Part shown: positions 9,483-12,238 of the stretch, piece after piece
How positions within the stretch are numbered: position 1 is the stretch's first letter
Layout of the letters: each line of letters begins with the position of its first letter
Assembly: GCA_902826945.1 (NCBI GenBank)
Contig: CADEGS010000036.1
Span: 14,954 to 27,191, forward strand
Reading direction: 5' to 3'
DNA from: an uncultured bacterium
GTDB lineage: Bacteria; Planctomycetota; UBA1135; GCA-002686595
DNA: 12,238 nucleotides
Program-made: the position numbers and the translations under genes
Notes under the pieces: model-generated
Told to the model about the DNA's origin: nothing
Seen by the model: the letters and a program-made list of their open reading frames with translations, nothing else
Databases searched by the model: none

Positions 9483-10489
9483 GCACGCCCGACCTCGCCA
9501 CGACCTACCTCGGCCTGCGCCTCCCGAGCCCGCTCGTCGCCTCCTCCTCGCCGCTGACCGGCGACGTCGCCTCGGCGCGCGCGCTCGAGGCCGCCGGCGC
9601 CGGCGCGATCGTGCTGCCCTCGCTCTTCCAGGAGCAGGTCGAGCACGAGGAGCTCGAGCTCGAGCGGCTGCGCACCTTCGGCGGCGAGAGCGTCCCCGAG
9701 GCCGCCGGCTACTTCCCCGAGATGCACGGCTACAACACCGGCCCCGAGGGCACGCTGCGGCTGGTCGAAGCGCTGCGCGCGGCGCTCTCGATCCCGGTCA
9801 TCGCCAGCCTGAACGGCGTCTCGAGCGAGGGCTGGGCGCGCTACGCGCGCCGCTTCGAGAGCGCCGGCGCGCACGCGCTCGAGCTGAACCTGCTCTACGT
9901 GCCGACCGACCCGCTGCTCTCGGGGCAGGAGGTCGAGGACCTGCTGCTCGAGCAGGTGCGCGCGGTGACGAACGCGGTCGTGATCCCGGTGGCCGTCAAG
10001 ATCGGCGCGCACCTGAGCGCGCCCGCGCACTTCGCGCGCCGCCTGCACGAGGCCGGCGCCGCTGGCGTCGTGCTCTTCAACCGCTTCCTCGAGCCGGACC
10101 TCGACCTGGAGACGCTGCAGGTCGTCCCGCGCCTCGAGCTGAGCCACGCCTCCGAGATGCGCCTGACCCTGCGCTGGATCGCGATCCTCTCGGCGGCGAG
10201 CGAGCTCTCGCTCGGCGCCACCGGCGGCGCGCACACCGCCGAGGACGCGCTGAAGCTCGTGCTCGCGGGCGCCGACGCGGTGCTGCTCGCCACGACGCTC
10301 CTGCGCCACGGGCCGCGCCACCTCGGCGTCCTGCTCGACGAGATGCGCCGCTGGCTGGCCGCGCACGACTGCACGTCGATCGAGCAGGTCAAGGGCAGCG
10401 TCGACCACGCCCGCTGCCCCGACCCCGCGGGCTACGAGCGGCTGAACTACATGCGCGCGCTCGTCTCGTACTCGGGCCGCCCCCTCTGA
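9479..10489 (+). CDS. Dihydroorotate-dehydrogenase-like flavoprotein, 336 aa, coupled to the oxidoreductase
   Basis: This is a TIM-barrel FMN protein of the dihydroorotate dehydrogenase superfamily. The N-terminal TYLGLRLPSPLVASSSPLTG is the usual start of such barrels. K174 (PVAVKIG), N in VLFNRFLEPDLDLE, and G249-G250 (GATGGAHTAEDALKLVLAGADAV) fit the flavin-binding elements. However, the catalytic loop, ELNLSCPN in class 1 enzymes with its base Cys (Ser in class 2), reads ELNLLYVPTD at 135-144, so the base is missing. It is therefore unlikely to be the pyrimidine enzyme PyrD. From general knowledge, proteins annotated as dihydroorotate dehydrogenase-like with an NRF-PD-D motif are often found beside nifJ; their reaction is unknown to me. 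The 4-base overlap and a good GAGGAG support co-production with the oxidoreductase, perhaps as an electron-transfer or protective partner. Confidence 0.9.
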
Positions 10490-10513
10490 GCCGCCCTTCC
10501 CCGCGCGGACCCA

Positions 10514-10541
10514 TTGCGCCCGGGCGGGGGGCGGCGAGAAT
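10514..10541 (+). promoter_or_regulatory. Candidate promoter of the sigma-factor gene
   Basis: TTGCGC (10514-10519) and GAGAAT (10536-10541) with a 16-base spacer form a plausible housekeeping promoter in the 61-base gap after the DHOD-like gene. The -10 ends nine bases before ATG 10551, so RNA would start within a few bases of the start codon. No Shine-Dalgarno is seen, which again suggests a leaderless or nearly leaderless message. Confidence 0.45.
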
Positions 10542-10550
10542 CGGCCCCCG

Positions 10551-11198
10551 ATGGAGAGCGGGACGGGTCCGGAGCCGGCGGGCGCGCCGGGCGCTCCGCC
10601 GCCCGGCGCGCCGGAGGATGCGCGCGAGCGCGCGCTGCTCGCGCGCTGGCAGGAGGAGAGCGACGTGGACGCGCTCGACGAGCTCCTGCGCTGCGAGATC
10701 GAGCGCCTGGCGCGCGGGCTGCGGGCGCGCGCGGGCGGGGCGTTCAGCGGCTCGACCAGCGCGTCGGACCTGGCGCAGGAGGCGGTCCTGCGCTGGCTGC
10801 GGCTCGAGGCGCCGCCGCGCTTCGACGACCCCGCCGGGCTGCGCGCCTACCTGTGGACGGCGGCCTGGCGCCTGCTCGTGAACCGCGTGCAGCGCGCCGA
10901 CCGCGACGTCGTGCGCCTGTCGGCCGACGCGACGCAGACGCTCTCCGGCGTGCTCGCGACGAGCGGCGGCGCGGGCGCGCGCGCGAGCGAGGAGCGCCGC
11001 GCCGCGCTCGAGCTCGCCATCAACCTCCTGCGGCCGCCCGACCGCGAGTGCCTGGCGCTCGTCTACCTGCAAGGGCTCCCGATCGAGGAGGCGGCGCGCC
11101 GCGCCGGCGTCTCGCGCGGCGCGTTCGACATGCGCCTCACGCGCGCGCGCGCGCGGCTGGCGGAGCGACTGGTGGACTGGGCCGACGCGGTCGGCTGA
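10551..11198 (+). CDS. ECF-type RNA polymerase sigma factor, 215 aa
   Basis: This is a sigma-70 family protein with only regions 2 and 4, directing RNA polymerase to a special promoter set. After a Gly/Pro/Ala-rich extension (1-24), region 2 spans about 28-110, with SASDLAQEAVLRWLRL near 71-86 and AYLWTAAWRLLVNRVQRADRD completing 2.3-2.4. A linker of about 40 residues leads to region 4 (about 155-212), whose helix-turn-helix is PIEEAARRAGVSRGAFDMRL followed by ARARLAERL. The layout resembles the large ECF groups of Planctomycetota and Acidobacteria. No anti-sigma factor (zinc-binding or membrane type) is adjacent, so control may be by expression level or by distant partners. ATG 10551 is preferred because of the promoter-like element just upstream. 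The next gene, a secreted protein, starts 87 bases downstream and may be a target, but this is only proximity. Confidence 0.9.
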   Translation: MESGTGPEPAGAPGAPPPGAPEDARERALLARWQEESDVDALDELLRCEIERLARGLRARAGGAFSGSTSASDLAQEAVLRWLRLEAPPRFDDPAGLRAYLWTAAWRLLVNRVQRADRDVVRLSADATQTLSGVLATSGGAGARASEERRAALELAINLLRPPDRECLALVYLQGLPIEEAARRAGVSRGAFDMRLTRARARLAERLVDWADAVG

Positions 11199-11285
11199 CG
11201 ACACGCGAGCGGGCCGGGCGACGACCGAGAGTCTCACGCTCCGGCCGCGGCCGCGCGGGCGCCCCCGCGGGTAGGATCGGCCGCC

Positions 11286-12238
11286 ATGCAGGCCCTCCTC
11301 CTCGCCGCGCTCGCCTCGCTCTCCGCGCAGGACCCCGCTCCGCGCTCCTCTCCCGTCGAGCTCCACACCGCGCCGCTGGTCGAGCTGTGGCTCGAGGTGC
11401 GCGCGCTGGCGGAGGCGGAGGGCGAGCCCGCGGACGCGGAGACCGCGGCGGCGGTCGCGGCGATGCGCGCGCTCGGGGAAGCGCTCGGCCCCGCGGCGGG
11501 CTTCGGGCTCGTGGAGGGCAACCTGGTCGGCGCAGAGGACGCCGCGGCGCTCCAGGCGGCCTTCGCCGCGCTGCCCGAGACGCGCCGCGGGCGCGACGGC
11601 GCGGAGATCGTGCTGCGCGCGCCGTGCGTCGCGGCGGCGTCGGCGCTGGCGGCGCTCGAGCCGCGCTGGCGGAAGGAGCGCTGGCCCGAGCGCGAGGCGG
11701 CGCTGGCACGCGCCGAGGAGCGCCTGCAGGCCGCGCTGGACGCGCACGGCGGCGCGCTCTACGCGCGCCTGGAGCGCACGCTCGGCCTCGCCTCCGAGGG
11801 CGTCGCGATCCCGGTCTACCTCGTGACGAAGGCGCCCTGGCCGGGCGCGTTCACGCACCGGCGCTTCGGCGGCGGCGCGGTCTCGTTCGTGTCGGTCGAG
11901 GACGACCTCTCCGACCTCGTCGAGGCGCTCCTGCACGAGACGATCCACGCGCTCGACGTGAGCGCGCCGGCGGGCTCGCTGCTCGAGGAGCTGCGCCGCG
12001 CCCTGGCGAAGGCCGGCGTCGCGCCGCGCCCCGCGCACGACTGGGTGCACACGCTCTTCTTCCTCGAGGCGGGCGCGGCGGTGCGCGCGGAGCTCGACCC
12101 CGCGCACGTCGACTACGGCGAGCGCACGACGCTCTACGCGCGCTCGCAGCCGATGGCGGACGCCGAGCGCCCGCTGTGGAAGGCCTGGACCGCCGGCGAG
12201 CTCTCGCGCGAGGCGCTCGTCGCCGCGATCGTCGCGGC
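11286..12238 (+). CDS. Secreted protein with HETIH metallopeptidase-like motif, 3' end outside the window
   Basis: The frame is open from ATG 11286 to the window edge (317 codons seen). Residues 1-14 (MQALLLAALASLSA) form a short signal peptide with likely cleavage before QDP; it has no basic residue, which is unusual. The region from about 20 to 190 is Ala/Glu/Arg-rich helices. Residues 217-221 are HETIH within VEALLHETIHALD, which matches the HExxH zinc site of metallopeptidases. E261 in LFFLEAGAAVRAEL, 40 residues on, is a possible third ligand, as in gluzincins. The family is not identified, and activity is unproven. TAGGAT (11272-11277) lies eight bases before the ATG and could be a -10 element for a leaderless RNA, or its AGGA could be a weak ribosome site. 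It lies downstream of the ECF sigma gene. Confidence 0.82.
   Translation, partial: MQALLLAALASLSAQDPAPRSSPVELHTAPLVELWLEVRALAEAEGEPADAETAAAVAAMRALGEALGPAAGFGLVEGNLVGAEDAAALQAAFAALPETRRGRDGAEIVLRAPCVAAASALAALEPRWRKERWPEREAALARAEERLQAALDAHGGALYARLERTLGLASEGVAIPVYLVTKAPWPGAFTHRRFGGGAVSFVSVEDDLSDLVEALLHETIHALDVSAPAGSLLEELRRALAKAGVAPRPAHDWVHTLFFLEAGAAVRAELDPAHVDYGERTTLYARSQPMADAERPLWKAWTAGELSREALVAAIVA

Noticed and set aside
11242..11270. GC palindromes such as GGCCGCGGCC before the secreted protein gene
   Set aside because: They are made only of G and C in a GC-saturated spacer and have no T tract or conserved layout, so they are likely compositional.
10389..12107. A 572-codon minus-strand open frame opposite the sigma factor and secreted protein
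   Set aside because: Its composition is typical of antisense high-GC DNA. The plus-strand frames carry sigma regions 2 and 4, a signal peptide and HETIH.

Overview
The window is very GC-rich (about three quarters G+C by eye), with strong G/C preference at third codon positions and Ala/Arg-rich proteins. A lipoprotein-free secreted protein with a short signal ending in SLSA-QDP, a signal-anchored protein built from carboxypeptidase-regulatory-like beta-sandwiches, and an ECF sigma factor with a Gly/Pro/Ala-rich N-terminus together suggest a high-GC Planctomycetota lineage. That is an inference; a myxobacterium-like or other high-GC environmental bacterium is not excluded. No rRNA, tRNA, insertion sequence, phage gene or CRISPR array is visible. 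The region looks chromosomal.

Layout: (1) 46-783 (+) is an unrecognised Cys-containing soluble protein. It converges on (2) 824-1792 (-), an EamA/DMT-family transporter. (3) 1793-2063 is a gene-free divergent control region with a perfect 17-bp palindrome, a 6-3-6 hairpin, a 12-bp palindrome and a nine-T tract. (4) Rightwards from it runs a possible operon: a 66-aa membrane or secreted small protein with the best Shine-Dalgarno of its group (2064-2264), a 704-aa signal-anchored beta-sandwich protein starting 6 bases later (2271-4385), and a 248-aa six-helix membrane protein with a DDEAQIHE motif (4493-5239). (5) 5307-5699 is a short coiled-coil protein that may be translated from a leaderless mRNA. 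(6) 5916-9482 is a complete single-chain pyruvate:ferredoxin (flavodoxin) oxidoreductase with all catalytic and cluster ligands. It overlaps by 4 bases (ATGA) with (7) 9479-10489, a dihydroorotate-dehydrogenase-like flavoprotein that lacks the catalytic loop motif of real PyrD. (8) 10551-11198 is an ECF-type sigma factor with its own promoter. (9) 11286 to the window edge is a secreted protein with an HETIH zinc-metallopeptidase-like motif, cut off at its C-terminus.

How they work together: the clearest functional unit is the oxidoreductase with its translationally coupled DHOD-like partner, which would make acetyl-CoA, CO2 and reduced ferredoxin from pyruvate with an attached flavoprotein of unknown role. 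The 2064-5239 genes look like a cell-envelope unit of unknown purpose. The sigma factor could serve the adjacent secreted protein, but no anti-sigma gene is visible. I see no obvious new defence, mobile or biosynthetic system. The most interesting leads are the palindromic control region, the small-ORF-coupled envelope unit, the non-canonical DHOD-like enzyme and the possible leaderless starts.
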